Assembly: GCA_040387035.1 (NCBI GenBank)
Contig: JAZKEN010000068.1
Location: 1-29,855 of the forward strand
Direction of reading: 5' to 3'
DNA: 29,855 nt
DNA from: Methylotenera_A sp040387035
GTDB lineage: Bacteria; Pseudomonadota; Gammaproteobacteria; Burkholderiales; Methylophilaceae
The notes beneath the pieces are model-generated. The model made no database searches. It saw only the letters and a program-made list of their open reading frames with translations, and was not told where the DNA came from. Positions 1 to 7,119 of this stretch are shown here, one piece after another. The translations under genes were made by a program, and so were the position numbers. Within the stretch, counting starts at the first letter, position 1. Each line of letters opens with the position of its first letter.

Positions 1-155
1 TTAGGCTGCTGCCAGAGTGGTATACAGAGCACAGCGTAATCTCACTGTACTTTGCGGCAAAAAAGCTTATGCCGGCCAAAACCAGGGTGTTTGTTGATTT
101 TATTGTGGAAAAATTTAGAACTGAACGCTTATCAGATAAGTGGTCTGCGATTTAA
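1..155 (+). CDS. LysR-family transcriptional regulator, C-terminal end (partial)
   Basis: An open frame enters from the left edge (first complete codon at base 3) and ends at TAA 153-155, giving about 50 residues. It reads RLLPEWYTEHSVISLYFAAK near its start and continues to a VFVDFIVEKF segment. That order, a hydrophobic strand ending in Y or F followed by P-x-K-x-R-x-F-[VI]-D-F-[IVL], is the usual end of the effector-binding domain of LysR-type regulators. The DNA-binding domain lies outside the window, so target and effector cannot be judged. The next gene is convergent, 53 bases away. Family assignment is fairly sure although only the tail is visible. Confidence 0.75.
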   Translation, partial: RLLPEWYTEHSVISLYFAAKKLMPAKTRVFVDFIVEKFRTERLSDKWSAI

Positions 156-208
156 TTAAATAACAAGTCATCACAAATTAAAGCGCTTCTTAAATCATAA
201 ACTGCAAA

Positions 209-1252
209 TTAAATTGGTCGTTGCAGAAATTCCAAAATGGCTTGTTCTTCCGCTGTAAGCCCAATATTGATGGTGCTTGCGGGATTTAGTAATTTAGCGG
301 ATTTTTTGCCAATCAGTTTGGGTAATAGGGCGGTTAAAGACCCATTCAGATAAGCATTGATCACAGCAGGATGTACATAGCATTTGCGGCAAATGGTGGG
401 GGTGTTGCCCAATTTTTTAGCGACTGTTTTAATTGCATCCGACACATTTTGTTTGGCCTGGGTTTCGCTTGTAAAGCCTTCAAACTGGATAAGCTGTATC
501 GCCGCCTCTATCGTTCCGTACCAGGTCCTGAAATCTTTGGCGGTGAAATTCTCCCCTGTGACTGTGCGTATGTAGTCATTCACTTCAGATGAGCTGATGG
601 CGTGCGGTTTTCCTTGCTCATCCATATATTGGAATAATTCCTGGCCAGGCAAATCGCGAATTTTTTTAACCAGCGCAGCCATTTTTCTATCAGAAACTGC
701 AATGTTATGCGCTACGCCGCTTTTGCCCTTGAATTGAAAACGCAATTCTGATCCATCAACCTGGATATGTTTATTTTTGAGGGTTGTTAAGCCGTAAGAT
801 TTATTCTGTTTGGCGTATTCATCGTTGCCGATTCGAATCATGGTCAACTGTAGTAGGTAAATGATGGTGGCCAGGATTTTTTCCTGCGGTAATCCAGGCA
901 AAGCCAGCGCTTGATTCACGGCCTGGCGAATGGTCGGTAAGGCTTTGCCAAAGCTAATCATATGCTCATATTTGGCTTCATCCCTGTTTTCGCGCCACAG
1001 CTTGTGATAGCGGTACTGTTTGCGTAGTTTTGCGTCACGGCCGGTGGCCTGGATGTGCCCGTTTTTTTGGGCACAAATCCACACATTGGTCCAGGCCGGT
1101 GGAATGGCGAGAGCGCGTATTCTTTTTATCTCCAATTCATCCTTGATGCGGTTACCGCTAATATCAATAAAGTGGAATTTGTCTTTAAAGCGTTTACGGG
1201 TTATGCCGGCTTTATTGTCAGTGACGAATCTTAATCCATCTATATCAAGCAC
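209..1252 (-). CDS. DNA topoisomerase IB (poxvirus-like, bacterial type)
   Basis: A 347-residue protein, the normal length for bacterial poxvirus-like type IB topoisomerases, which relax supercoils by making a 3'-phosphotyrosyl nick. The N-terminal domain carries GITRKRFKDKF and ATGRDAKLRKQYRYH. The catalytic domain shows RIGNDEY (first catalytic Arg near residue 142), TTLKNKH (catalytic Lys), KDFRTWYGT (second Arg) and CRKCYVHPAVINAYL, whose Tyr at about residue 292 is the expected nucleophile. Most relatives I recall have RTWAGT; here the Ala is Tyr. The start is GTG at 1252, supported by a TAGGAG Shine-Dalgarno about 6 bases upstream. It stands alone between a convergent LysR gene and a co-directional csbD-like gene. 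In several proteobacteria this enzyme sits among stress genes, which fits the neighbourhood. Confidence 0.9.
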   Translation of the reverse strand: MLDIDGLRFVTDNKAGITRKRFKDKFHFIDISGNRIKDELEIKRIRALAIPPAWTNVWICAQKNGHIQATGRDAKLRKQYRYHKLWRENRDEAKYEHMISFGKALPTIRQAVNQALALPGLPQEKILATIIYLLQLTMIRIGNDEYAKQNKSYGLTTLKNKHIQVDGSELRFQFKGKSGVAHNIAVSDRKMAALVKKIRDLPGQELFQYMDEQGKPHAISSSEVNDYIRTVTGENFTAKDFRTWYGTIEAAIQLIQFEGFTSETQAKQNVSDAIKTVAKKLGNTPTICRKCYVHPAVINAYLNGSLTALLPKLIGKKSAKLLNPASTINIGLTAEEQAILEFLQRPI

Positions 1253-1310
1253 AAGTGCTCCTAATCGTTGTTCAAAACAAGCATAGTTAAGCTATTAAAT
1301 ATAATGACCT

Positions 1311-1345
1311 AAAAAAAGCCCATCTCTGGTTGGAGACGAGCTTTT
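1311..1345 (-). terminator. Rho-independent terminator of the csbD-like gene
   Basis: Read on the minus strand, AAAAGCTCGTCTC pairs with GAGATGGGCTTTT around a short loop, all positions Watson-Crick or G-U, followed by a run of seven T. On the plus strand the same arms would contain mismatches, so the terminator is oriented for the gene ending at 1361. Confidence 0.8.
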
Positions 1346-1360
1346 GTTCAAGCCACAATA

Positions 1361-1576
1361 CTAGTGGCGATTGATATCTTTTTGCATTTTTTCCCAATCA
1401 GATATCTGTTTTTCAGCTTCAGCCTGGCTACATCCGTAGGCTTCCTGGATTTTGCCAGCCAATTCATCGCGTTTACCGTCCATAACATCTAACTGGTCAT
1501 CTGTTAACTTACCCCACTGTTGCTTAACTTTACCTTTTAGCTGTTTCCAGTTTCCTTCAAATTGGTTTCTGTTCAT
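1361..1576 (-). CDS. CsbD-like general stress protein
   Basis: A 71-residue hydrophilic, mostly helical protein. The opening MNRNQFEGNWKQLKGKVKQQ followed by WGKLTDDQLDVMDGKRDELA is the hallmark of the CsbD family (compare E. coli YjbJ), small abundant proteins induced by stationary phase, osmotic or desiccation stress and of unknown biochemical function. The C-terminal half (KIQEAYG, then SQAEAEKQISDWEK) is the variant common in betaproteobacteria. The start has a GAGGAA ribosome site about 8 bases upstream. It is monocistronic, with a terminator right after it. A second, more divergent copy lies at 6644. Family assignment is secure; function is not. Confidence 0.92.
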   Translation of the reverse strand: MNRNQFEGNWKQLKGKVKQQWGKLTDDQLDVMDGKRDELAGKIQEAYGCSQAEAEKQISDWEKMQKDINRH

Positions 1577-1930
1577 GATGGTTCCTCGTTAAAAAATGCA
1601 TGAACTTTATTTAATCCCGAAGGCTTAAACCCATAAATAAGCCGTATTCCTAATTTTTTGTCAGAGAATTCTGATGGGCCAATACTATTGATTCGCTTTA
1701 TAAGAAGATTCAAAAGAATTATTTAGATCAATGATTAGAAAATAGCCAATAAAGCGATTTTTCAAGGCATTGAATAAACATTTTGTGTGCAAAATCATTT
1801 TAATTTGCAGCAAAAATCGTTTTTTTATGACTTATGTGAGTCAGCGTACATTTTAAAGTTTGAATAGGTCTGAAAATATCCTCGTAGGTTAATTAAATAA
1901 TTTAATTTAATTTATATTGAAAGGATCTAT
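1577..1930. promoter_or_regulatory. Divergent AT-rich promoter region between csbD-like gene and sorting-tail protein
   Basis: 354 bases with no credible gene on either strand. It holds the leader of the leftward csbD-like gene, with a small inverted repeat GGCTTA (1622-1627) / TAAGCC (1638-1643), and the leader of the rightward gene at 1931. Bases 1836-1849 read GTGAG-TCAG-CGTAC: the right half matches the palindrome seen elsewhere in the window (GTACG-N4-CGTAC), but the left half is degenerate. A real operator here is possible but weak. Confidence 0.4.
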
Positions 1931-2545
1931 ATGTATTTAAAAAAATTAGCATTGTGCACGACGTTTAGTTTGTTATCTGCCACAGCTGGTATTGCATCGG
2001 CTGGAACAGTGAATTATCAATACGGTGAGTTATTATCCGGTAGTTTTACGCCTGACTCGGTTTTTGCCAATTTATCAGTATCCACTACTGATAATCTGAC
2101 ATATGACTTTGTTTTGCAAACCAATGACCTGGATACTATTTTTACTCAAAATGCCTTTATTGGTAGCGTTGCCGTTGATACCAGTTTTGATAAAGGTGAA
2201 GCATTACCAAGCGTAGGTTTAGTTGGCTCTGGTAACGGCGTTGCTGAAATTGGAACTAGTAATGGCGGCGGTCCTACAGGCGTATACGATTTCAGGTACG
2301 TCTTTGGTAAAGGTCAAGATAGACTGGTGGCTAATGAAACTGTTAGCTGGACATCAACTTTCGCTAACGAGCATCTATTTGATGTAGGTTTGTTTGCATT
2401 ACATGTTCAAGGCTTAACTTCCGAGCAAGGTGGTAGTGCCTGGTATACACCAAGTGCAGTACCGGTACCTGCAGCATTGCCGTTAATGGCTTCTGCTCTG
2501 GGCTTGTTTGGCATTGCCCGCCGTAAACAAAAAAATCTAGCTTAA
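1931..2545 (+). CDS. Exported protein with VPxPA/PEP-CTERM-type C-terminal sorting signal
   Basis: 204 residues. An N-terminal signal peptide (MYLKKLALCTTFSLLSATAG then IASAG) predicts Sec export with cleavage near residue 24. The middle is a Ser/Thr/Gly-rich beta-type sequence without a domain I recognise. The last 27 residues carry VPVPAALPLMASALGLFGIA followed by RRK: a Pro-rich motif, a transmembrane helix and a basic patch. This is the tripartite layout of PEP-CTERM/VPxPA proteins, which are processed by an exosortase in exopolysaccharide-producing Gram-negative bacteria. No exosortase gene lies in this window. Start ATG has AAAGGA 5 bases upstream. A strong hairpin terminator follows. 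It is likely a surface or biofilm-matrix protein; the role is inference. Confidence 0.8.
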   Translation: MYLKKLALCTTFSLLSATAGIASAGTVNYQYGELLSGSFTPDSVFANLSVSTTDNLTYDFVLQTNDLDTIFTQNAFIGSVAVDTSFDKGEALPSVGLVGSGNGVAEIGTSNGGGPTGVYDFRYVFGKGQDRLVANETVSWTSTFANEHLFDVGLFALHVQGLTSEQGGSAWYTPSAVPVPAALPLMASALGLFGIARRKQKNLA

Positions 2546-2590
2546 ATCAACTAGTTAAACTAGCATTACATCAATTTAAAAGTTGATGTG

Positions 2591-2619
2591 AAAAAGCATC
2601 GCCTAGGCGATGCTTTTTT
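2591..2619. terminator. Bidirectional rho-independent terminator
   Basis: A perfect palindrome centred between 2604 and 2605: AAAAAGCATCGCCT on the left and its exact complement on the right, ending in six T on the plus strand and in a T run on the minus strand. It lies between the convergent genes ending at 2545 and 2632, so it can serve both. Confidence 0.9.
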
Positions 2620-2631
2620 CTGCTTGTTAAT

Positions 2632-2829
2632 TCAATGAATCTTTTCAATGTATTGATCTAGGTCTGATTTTCTAACATTATTGGGGTCGTACAATACTCT
2701 ATCAATAATTCTTTCAGAGATTCCACACCTCGTCATTAGCTCGGCAGCGGACTGGTAACTGATATTAAATGCTATGTTGATGGCTGCTTTTACGATTATG
2801 GCAGCATCTTCATTATTTCTGATAACCAT
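2632..2829 (-). CDS. Small hypothetical protein, paralogue of the 3007-3183 product
   Basis: 65 residues when started at the ATG at 2829; a GTG at 2841 is possible but has no ribosome site. I do not recognise a named family. The sequence is predicted helical and its second half (AAELMTRCGISERIIDRVL, then a VRKSD box) aligns without gaps to the protein encoded just upstream at 3007-3183, including the R-V-L and V-R-x-S-D residues. The two genes point the same way, 177 bases apart, suggesting an old tandem duplication. A half operator (GTACG, 2996-3000) and a GTTAGCTGAC sequence near 2885 lie upstream. It is probably real given the paralogy and the shared terminator; function unknown. Confidence 0.6.
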   Translation of the reverse strand: MVIRNNEDAAIIVKAAINIAFNISYQSAAELMTRCGISERIIDRVLYDPNNVRKSDLDQYIEKIH

Positions 2830-3006
2830 AAGTACACTCACAAATATTTAATTGGCTATTGTTGATGATTTTGCCGTTGTTAACTGTTAGCTGACACACA
2901 TATAATTAATAATAATGTAAAGCTGGTGTTTAAATCTGGCTAAGCTCCGTGTTCAAACTGAATCATCAGTATTCCATGCCTACGAATTAAAGCCTGTACG
3001 CCTTTA

Positions 3007-3183
3007 TTACTTCCAATCCGAAGTGCGCACTTTTGCAGATTTATCTAACACCCTATTAATCACATTTCGCGGCAACCCAGCTTTAACCATCATGTGCATG
3101 GCTTGTTCATGTCCGCTAAGCTTGTACATAATGATGCTTTTATTAACTAAATGGCTATACAACTCATTGGTTCTAGCTTGCAT
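3007..3183 (-). CDS. Small hypothetical protein (58 aa), paralogue of the 2632-2829 product
   Basis: The frame is open back to 3249, but the ATG at 3183 has a textbook AAGGAG Shine-Dalgarno at 3191-3196 with 7 bases spacing, so the 58-residue form (MQARTNELYSHL...) is preferred. The second half (MMVKAGLPRNVINRVL and VRTSD) matches the neighbouring small protein at 2632: 11 identities in 29 ungapped positions. No transmembrane segment or cysteine is present. About 100 bases upstream lies the best palindrome of the window, TCTGTACAGTAACGTACAGA at 3281-3300, so this gene is a strong candidate target of the local Crp/Fnr-type regulator. Function unknown. Confidence 0.65.
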   Translation of the reverse strand: MQARTNELYSHLVNKSIIMYKLSGHEQAMHMMVKAGLPRNVINRVLDKSAKVRTSDWK

Positions 3184-3280
3184 CACTGTTCTCCTTGGCT
3201 GAATAACTAAAAATAAAGGGCATTGCTTTGATTCTAGCTTTTTTGACAACGAGCAATTATTAATTGTTTCCGCAATATGC

Positions 3281-3300
3281 TCTGTACAGTAACGTACAGA
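3281..3300. promoter_or_regulatory. Palindromic operator candidate (GTACA-GTAA-CGTAC)
   Basis: TCTGTACAGTAACGTACAGA: the outer seven bases on each side (TCTGTAC / GTACAGA) are perfectly symmetric. It is upstream of the small leftward gene starting at 3183, and is one of a family of 5-N4-5 dyads in this window. Confidence 0.6.
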
Positions 3301-3390
3301 ACTTCAATCTTTTGCAGCTAAAGGAGGATTGCCACTGGGGTTACAAAAGCTAACTAGGCAGATAGCTTTCTGGAGTGCAGAGTCTTAATG

Positions 3391-4344
3391 CTAATTATCC
3401 GCAATCTGGCGTTGGTATTCTTTTCTTTTCATTTCCATATAAGCATCGCGCTCAACTTCATGTAATTGCTTGGCGTATTGTTCAGTGCTGGTAAACCATT
3501 TTTCCAGTCGTTTATCCAGCTGTTTGTTAGCAGGCTGGCTTAGTGCGGCCAGATAAGCGTCAATGGTTAAATAGTAGCGCATGGTATTGCGCTCTACCAC
3601 GCCGCGCACGCCTTTTATGTAGTTGGGCTGGCCGCTGCTAGACGGTTCGCTGATGGTAAAACCCACTTTATCTTTGCCAATGGTCGCTAGGTAGCCTTTC
3701 ATGGCGATACGGCCGCTTAAACCAAACGAATAGGCATAAGTAAAATGCAGAAAGGTTTGATTGTTATTAAGCGGAGTAGCTTCTATCCGTATGCGGTAAT
3801 CGCTGGTGCCTAATGGGCCTTCTGCCGCATTAAGCTCTGTAGAAAAATAATTGTCAGATTTGCTGATCTCTTCATAATTAAACACGGTCTTGTAAGTGTC
3901 TGATAAATCCTGATCGTATTTTTTGCCTAGATTCAGGTGCATCACAGTGCCGGATTTGCTTGTGGCGGCGCGGCAATATTTAATATTAATATGCAGAATC
4001 AGTGCATCGCACCAGTGCTCAGGCTGATTCAGCGCGCTATTAACGGTTGCAAACGGATAATCCAGCACCGCGTAAATTTCGCCTTTTAGCTGCTCTGGCG
4101 ATTCGCTAGAGTCTAGTGTGATGGGGCGGTTAAATTGATTGTCAGCCAAGCGTTTGCTTAGCAATTTATGCTGCTTAAGCAAAGCCGCAGCATAATTATT
4201 GGCATTTGTTTTTTCGGCGCTAGCCGCCCATGCATTAAAAGAGCCGCCAAAAAATAGCACCATCAAAATAGATACCCAATGAAATCTGAATGGGGCTTTT
4301 AATTTTAAATAGCTTGAGTTTTCTGGCTGTTTTACAAAGTGCAT
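3391..4344 (-). CDS. Uncharacterised exported protein
   Basis: 317 residues from the ATG at 4344, which has a weak GGA ribosome site; the frame also opens at a TTG at 4377. A hydrophobic segment (HWVSILMVLFFGGSFNAWA) at about residues 23-41 ends in AWAASA, a likely signal peptidase site, so the product is probably periplasmic or surface associated. The mature part contains GEIYAVLDYPFATVNSALNQ, PEHWCDALILHINIKYC (two Cys that could form a disulfide) and a lysine/glutamate-rich helical C-terminus. I recognise no named domain. It begins 57 bases after the stop of the phospholipase D-like gene and points the same way, so the two are likely cotranscribed and may act together at the envelope. Function unknown. 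Confidence 0.75.
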   Translation of the reverse strand: MHFVKQPENSSYLKLKAPFRFHWVSILMVLFFGGSFNAWAASAEKTNANNYAAALLKQHKLLSKRLADNQFNRPITLDSSESPEQLKGEIYAVLDYPFATVNSALNQPEHWCDALILHINIKYCRAATSKSGTVMHLNLGKKYDQDLSDTYKTVFNYEEISKSDNYFSTELNAAEGPLGTSDYRIRIEATPLNNNQTFLHFTYAYSFGLSGRIAMKGYLATIGKDKVGFTISEPSSSGQPNYIKGVRGVVERNTMRYYLTIDAYLAALSQPANKQLDKRLEKWFTSTEQYAKQLHEVERDAYMEMKRKEYQRQIADN

Positions 4345-4401
4345 TTCATATCCGTTCAGCAAAGATCGTTGAATCAAAAACGATCAGTCAAAATAATGGT
4401 T

Positions 4402-5853
4402 CTACAAAAAGCGCGCCCACAGGCGAGCAGCGCGTTCTTTGATGCGAGAGGTAATTGGGCGTTTTTGCCATGTTTCTAAGGTTATGTGGCGTGATACGGC
4501 TAAATCTTCATAAAACATGCGCTGCATTTGATCACCAAAATCTTGGCCGAGCATGACAGCATTAATTTCCTGGTTATTTACAAAGCTGCGCCAATCTAAA
4601 TTGGTGGAACCAATGGTTGACCATACACCATCTATCAATGCAGTTTTGGCATGCAAAATCGCCACTTTATGTTCATAAATCTGCACGCCAGCCCTTAATA
4701 GTTCATCGTAGTAAGAGCGCGATGCGTAAAACACCAAATCAGAATCAGTTTTTTCAGGCAGTAATAATTTGACCACAGCGCCACGGCGCACTGCGTCTTT
4801 TAACGCTTCCAGTAATTGCGGGTCTGGTACAAAATAGGCATTGGTTAAATATACTTGGGTTTCTGCGCTATTGATTGCTGAAAGCAGGGTGGCATAAACC
4901 TGACTGTAAGGTTCATCCGGCGAGCTACCAATGGCGCGTACCACTTCGTTGCCTTGGCTGGTCAATGCCGGCAGATAATCCTTTGCTGCCATTGGCTCAC
5001 CTTTTTGCTGCTGCCAGGTGGCAATAAACAGTTTTTGAAACTCAGCCACCACAGGCCCTGCCAGTTTTAAATGCGTGTCACGCCAAGGTATGCCATCCAG
5101 TGTGGATTTAGCGGTATCGGGTTTTTCCGGCTTTGTCTGTGCCTTATTTTTGGAGCCGCTAAACGAACCCTTGGAATACACGCTGCTGATATTAATGCCG
5201 CCAACAAAGGCCGTTTTCCCGTCAACAATCAACAACTTGCGGTGATCGCGCTCATTGATGTTCCAATCTTTTCGTAAATTGGCCGGGTTGATCGGGTTAA
5301 ATTCCAGCACATTGATGCCGCTTGCTTTTAAGGTGGCGAAAAATTCTGCCGGCGTGGTGATAGAGCCCACACTGTCATAAATCAGGTTAACTTGAACACC
5401 GCTACGTTGCTTCGCCATTAGGTGCGAGGCAAATTCATGGCCGATTTCATCGTCCTCAAAAATAAAAGTTTCCATATTGATATGGTCTTTTGCGTTATCA
5501 ATCGCGCTCAGCATGGCCTTGTAAGTGCTTGGCCCATCAATAAGTAAATCCACTTTATTACCCACAACGAGAGGGCTGCCAGCCACTTCACTGATAAGGG
5601 CTAAATGCTTGTCAAAAATATTGGTTTCAACGCCATCTTTTTTAATTTTGGCCAGGATTTTTTTACTTTGCGCGGCGCTTAAAGGGCCGTGGGCGCTTTC
5701 AAGTGCCGGTGGGCGATTGGACTGCATGGCCATGTCTGGCACCATGATTGGGATAGAGGAGCAGGCTGATAATAGCAATAAGCCAAGCGCAGTAAAAAGC
5801 TTATTCAAATGCAGCGTATTCATCAAATTATTTGGCAGGTAGCTGATTTGCAT
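4402..5853 (-). CDS. Phospholipase D family lipoprotein (cardiolipin synthase-like)
   Basis: 483 residues with two phospholipase D active-site motifs: DHRKLLIVDGKTAFVGG at about residue 204 and LHAKTALIDGVWSTIGSTN at about residue 400, each keeping the H-x-K-x4-D triad. These enzymes transfer phosphatidyl groups, for example to make cardiolipin from phosphatidylglycerol. Unlike E. coli ClsA it has no paired N-terminal membrane helices. Instead LFTALGLLLLSACSS is a lipoprotein signal with a lipobox Cys near residue 31, so it is a membrane-anchored, probably periplasmic enzyme. ATG 5853 has a weak AGG; ATG 5823 (MNTLHLNKL...) is an alternative giving a more typical signal peptide. A full palindrome (5927-5940) lies in the divergent promoter shared with the BON gene. 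Substrate specificity is inferred only. Confidence 0.85.
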   Translation of the reverse strand: MQISYLPNNLMNTLHLNKLFTALGLLLLSACSSIPIMVPDMAMQSNRPPALESAHGPLSAAQSKKILAKIKKDGVETNIFDKHLALISEVAGSPLVVGNKVDLLIDGPSTYKAMLSAIDNAKDHINMETFIFEDDEIGHEFASHLMAKQRSGVQVNLIYDSVGSITTPAEFFATLKASGINVLEFNPINPANLRKDWNINERDHRKLLIVDGKTAFVGGINISSVYSKGSFSGSKNKAQTKPEKPDTAKSTLDGIPWRDTHLKLAGPVVAEFQKLFIATWQQQKGEPMAAKDYLPALTSQGNEVVRAIGSSPDEPYSQVYATLLSAINSAETQVYLTNAYFVPDPQLLEALKDAVRRGAVVKLLLPEKTDSDLVFYASRSYYDELLRAGVQIYEHKVAILHAKTALIDGVWSTIGSTNLDWRSFVNNQEINAVMLGQDFGDQMQRMFYEDLAVSRHITLETWQKRPITSRIKERAARLWARFL

Positions 5854-5926
5854 ATAAACCTAAAAAGTTAAATGTGAGATAACTCATAGTAATTCAAAAT
5901 GCTACCTTTAAATACTTAAAGTTTAA

Positions 5927-5940
5927 GTACGCCAGCGTAC
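5927..5940. promoter_or_regulatory. Palindromic operator candidate (GTACG-CCAG-CGTAC)
   Basis: A perfect 5-N4-5 dyad followed by AGA, as in other copies. It lies in the divergent promoter region between the phospholipase D lipoprotein (starts 5853, leftward) and the BON lipoprotein (starts 6063, rightward), so it could control both. Confidence 0.65.
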
Positions 5941-6062
5941 AGAGCCATCCGTAATTCAAGCGCATGATACGCCTGTTGCGGTTACCAATCGCTGCGAGGA
6001 AAGCATTTATCAACCATAAATGAAAACCTGCTATGTGTTTGAAATTTTATGGAGATTACCAA

Positions 6063-6380
6063 ATGAAACAATTTAAAATCCTGTCAGCATTATTGTTGGC
6101 ACTTGCCTTTACCACCATGATCGGTTGCGCTTCAACAGCGACCAAATCAGGTACGGGTGAATACATCGATGACACCATCATCACTACAAAAGTAAAAGCG
6201 GCAATCTTAAACGAAGAAACATTAAAATCTGCCGAGATTAATGTTGAAACATTTAAAGGTGCAGTGCAGTTAAGCGGCTTTGTGAATTCTGAAGCGGATA
6301 TTGCAAAAGCGGTACAAGTGACACGCGCTGTAAAAGGTGTAACGAGCGTTAAAAACGATATGCGCCTTAAAGCGAAATAG
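6063..6380 (+). CDS. BON-domain lipoprotein (OsmY-like)
   Basis: 105 residues from the ATG at 6063, chosen because GGAG lies 8 bases upstream; the frame is open further back, but that start has no ribosome site. The signal peptide ends in the lipobox MIGCAS, so the protein is lipid-anchored after Cys at about residue 20. Residues 36-104 form one BON domain (DDTIITTKVKAAIL, then VETFKGAVQLSGFV and VKGVTSVKNDMRLK), a phospholipid- or membrane-binding fold found in OsmY and related periplasmic stress proteins. A strong terminator follows, so it is monocistronic. The operator palindrome at 5927-5940 lies about 120 bases upstream. This is probably an envelope stress protein. Confidence 0.92.
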   Translation: MKQFKILSALLLALAFTTMIGCASTATKSGTGEYIDDTIITTKVKAAILNEETLKSAEINVETFKGAVQLSGFVNSEADIAKAVQVTRAVKGVTSVKNDMRLKAK

Positions 6381-6430
6381 TCTAAGTAGGCTAATTCAAA
6401 TTAGCCTCACTATAGATGCATTAAGTAAAT

Positions 6431-6457
6431 AAAAAAGCGGACTTGAGCCGCTTTTTT
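6431..6457 (+). terminator. Rho-independent terminator after the BON gene
   Basis: AAAAAAGCGG (6431-6440) pairs perfectly with CCGCTTTTTT (6448-6457) around a 7-base loop, 50 bases after the BON stop codon. Confidence 0.9.
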
Positions 6458-6545
6458 ATTTTGGTCATTCAAGGCTTGGTCGGCAATGCCGGCTTATTGG
6501 CCAAATTTTTCGAATAATACGTAAAAATTTATTAAAGTTGTTTAT

Positions 6546-6559
6546 GTACGCTAGCGAAC
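6546..6559. promoter_or_regulatory. Operator candidate (GTACG-CTAG-CGAAC)
   Basis: Matches the local 5-N4-5 dyad with one substitution in the right half. It lies 85 bases upstream of the second csbD-like gene and its two followers. Confidence 0.5.
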
Positions 6560-6643
6560 GGACAACTAACGCTAGAAAATCTAGTCTATACATTATGTGG
6601 TATTTGAACAGAACGTGGTTTTTAACCAACGAAAGGATTAGCA

Positions 6644-6901
6644 ATGAAGTGGGAACAAATTGAAGCTAATTGGGATGCGTTTAAAAATATTATCAAATAC
6701 GACTGGGACAAATTAAGTGATGATCACTTGGATATGGTTGCAGGTAGGCGAGATTATTTAGTTCGCAAAATTCAAGCAGTTTATGGCTTGAGCAAAGCGG
6801 ATGTTGAAGCACAGCTTAGCGAATGGCAAGACAATCAAATCAATATTGATGGGCATTTTTATCAGTCAAAACCATTTTCGTCAGACCATACAATCAGGTA
6901 G
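6644..6901 (+). CDS. CsbD-like stress protein, second copy
   Basis: 85 residues. MKWEQIEANWDAFKNIIKYD followed by WDKLSDDHLDMVAGRRDYLV retains the CsbD layout: an N-terminal W-x-x-x-x-x-N-W-x-x-[FLK] helix, then W-[DG]-K-L-[ST]-D-D-x-L. It diverges from the copy at 1361, lacking the LKGKVK box and having a C-terminal extension (HFYQSKPFSSDHTIR). An AAAGGA site is 8 bases before the ATG. The next gene starts 5 bases after its stop, so it is probably first in a three-gene unit with the 63-residue protein and the membrane protein at 7120. An operator-like dyad is upstream. Confidence 0.85.
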   Translation: MKWEQIEANWDAFKNIIKYDWDKLSDDHLDMVAGRRDYLVRKIQAVYGLSKADVEAQLSEWQDNQINIDGHFYQSKPFSSDHTIR

Positions 6902-6906
6902 CTGCC

Positions 6907-7098
6907 ATGAAAATTCTAAATAACAAAAAAACGCATTTTATGCAGGCCAATACAGTGGGTAGTTACACCGTTAAATTTGGTACGGTTAGTGAGGTTCGCG
7001 CTTTAATTGACACTATTTTAGATGGCAAGCAAGAAAAACAACCGAATGGTCATTCGCATAAGATTGAAACTGATACAGAACAAAAACCAAATCATTAA
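6907..7098 (+). CDS. Small hypothetical protein
   Basis: 63 residues, hydrophilic, with a lysine/histidine-rich C-terminal tail (QEKQPNGHSHKIETDTEQKP). No family recognised. It sits tightly between the csbD-like gene (5 bases) and the membrane protein gene (21 bases), all co-directional, which is the main reason to accept it. The ribosome site is poor (AGGT, 10 bases upstream), compatible with translational coupling to the preceding gene. Confidence 0.5.
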   Translation: MKILNNKKTHFMQANTVGSYTVKFGTVSEVRALIDTILDGKQEKQPNGHSHKIETDTEQKPNH

Positions 7099-7119
7099 AA
7101 CAACACAGAATGCGCAAAC

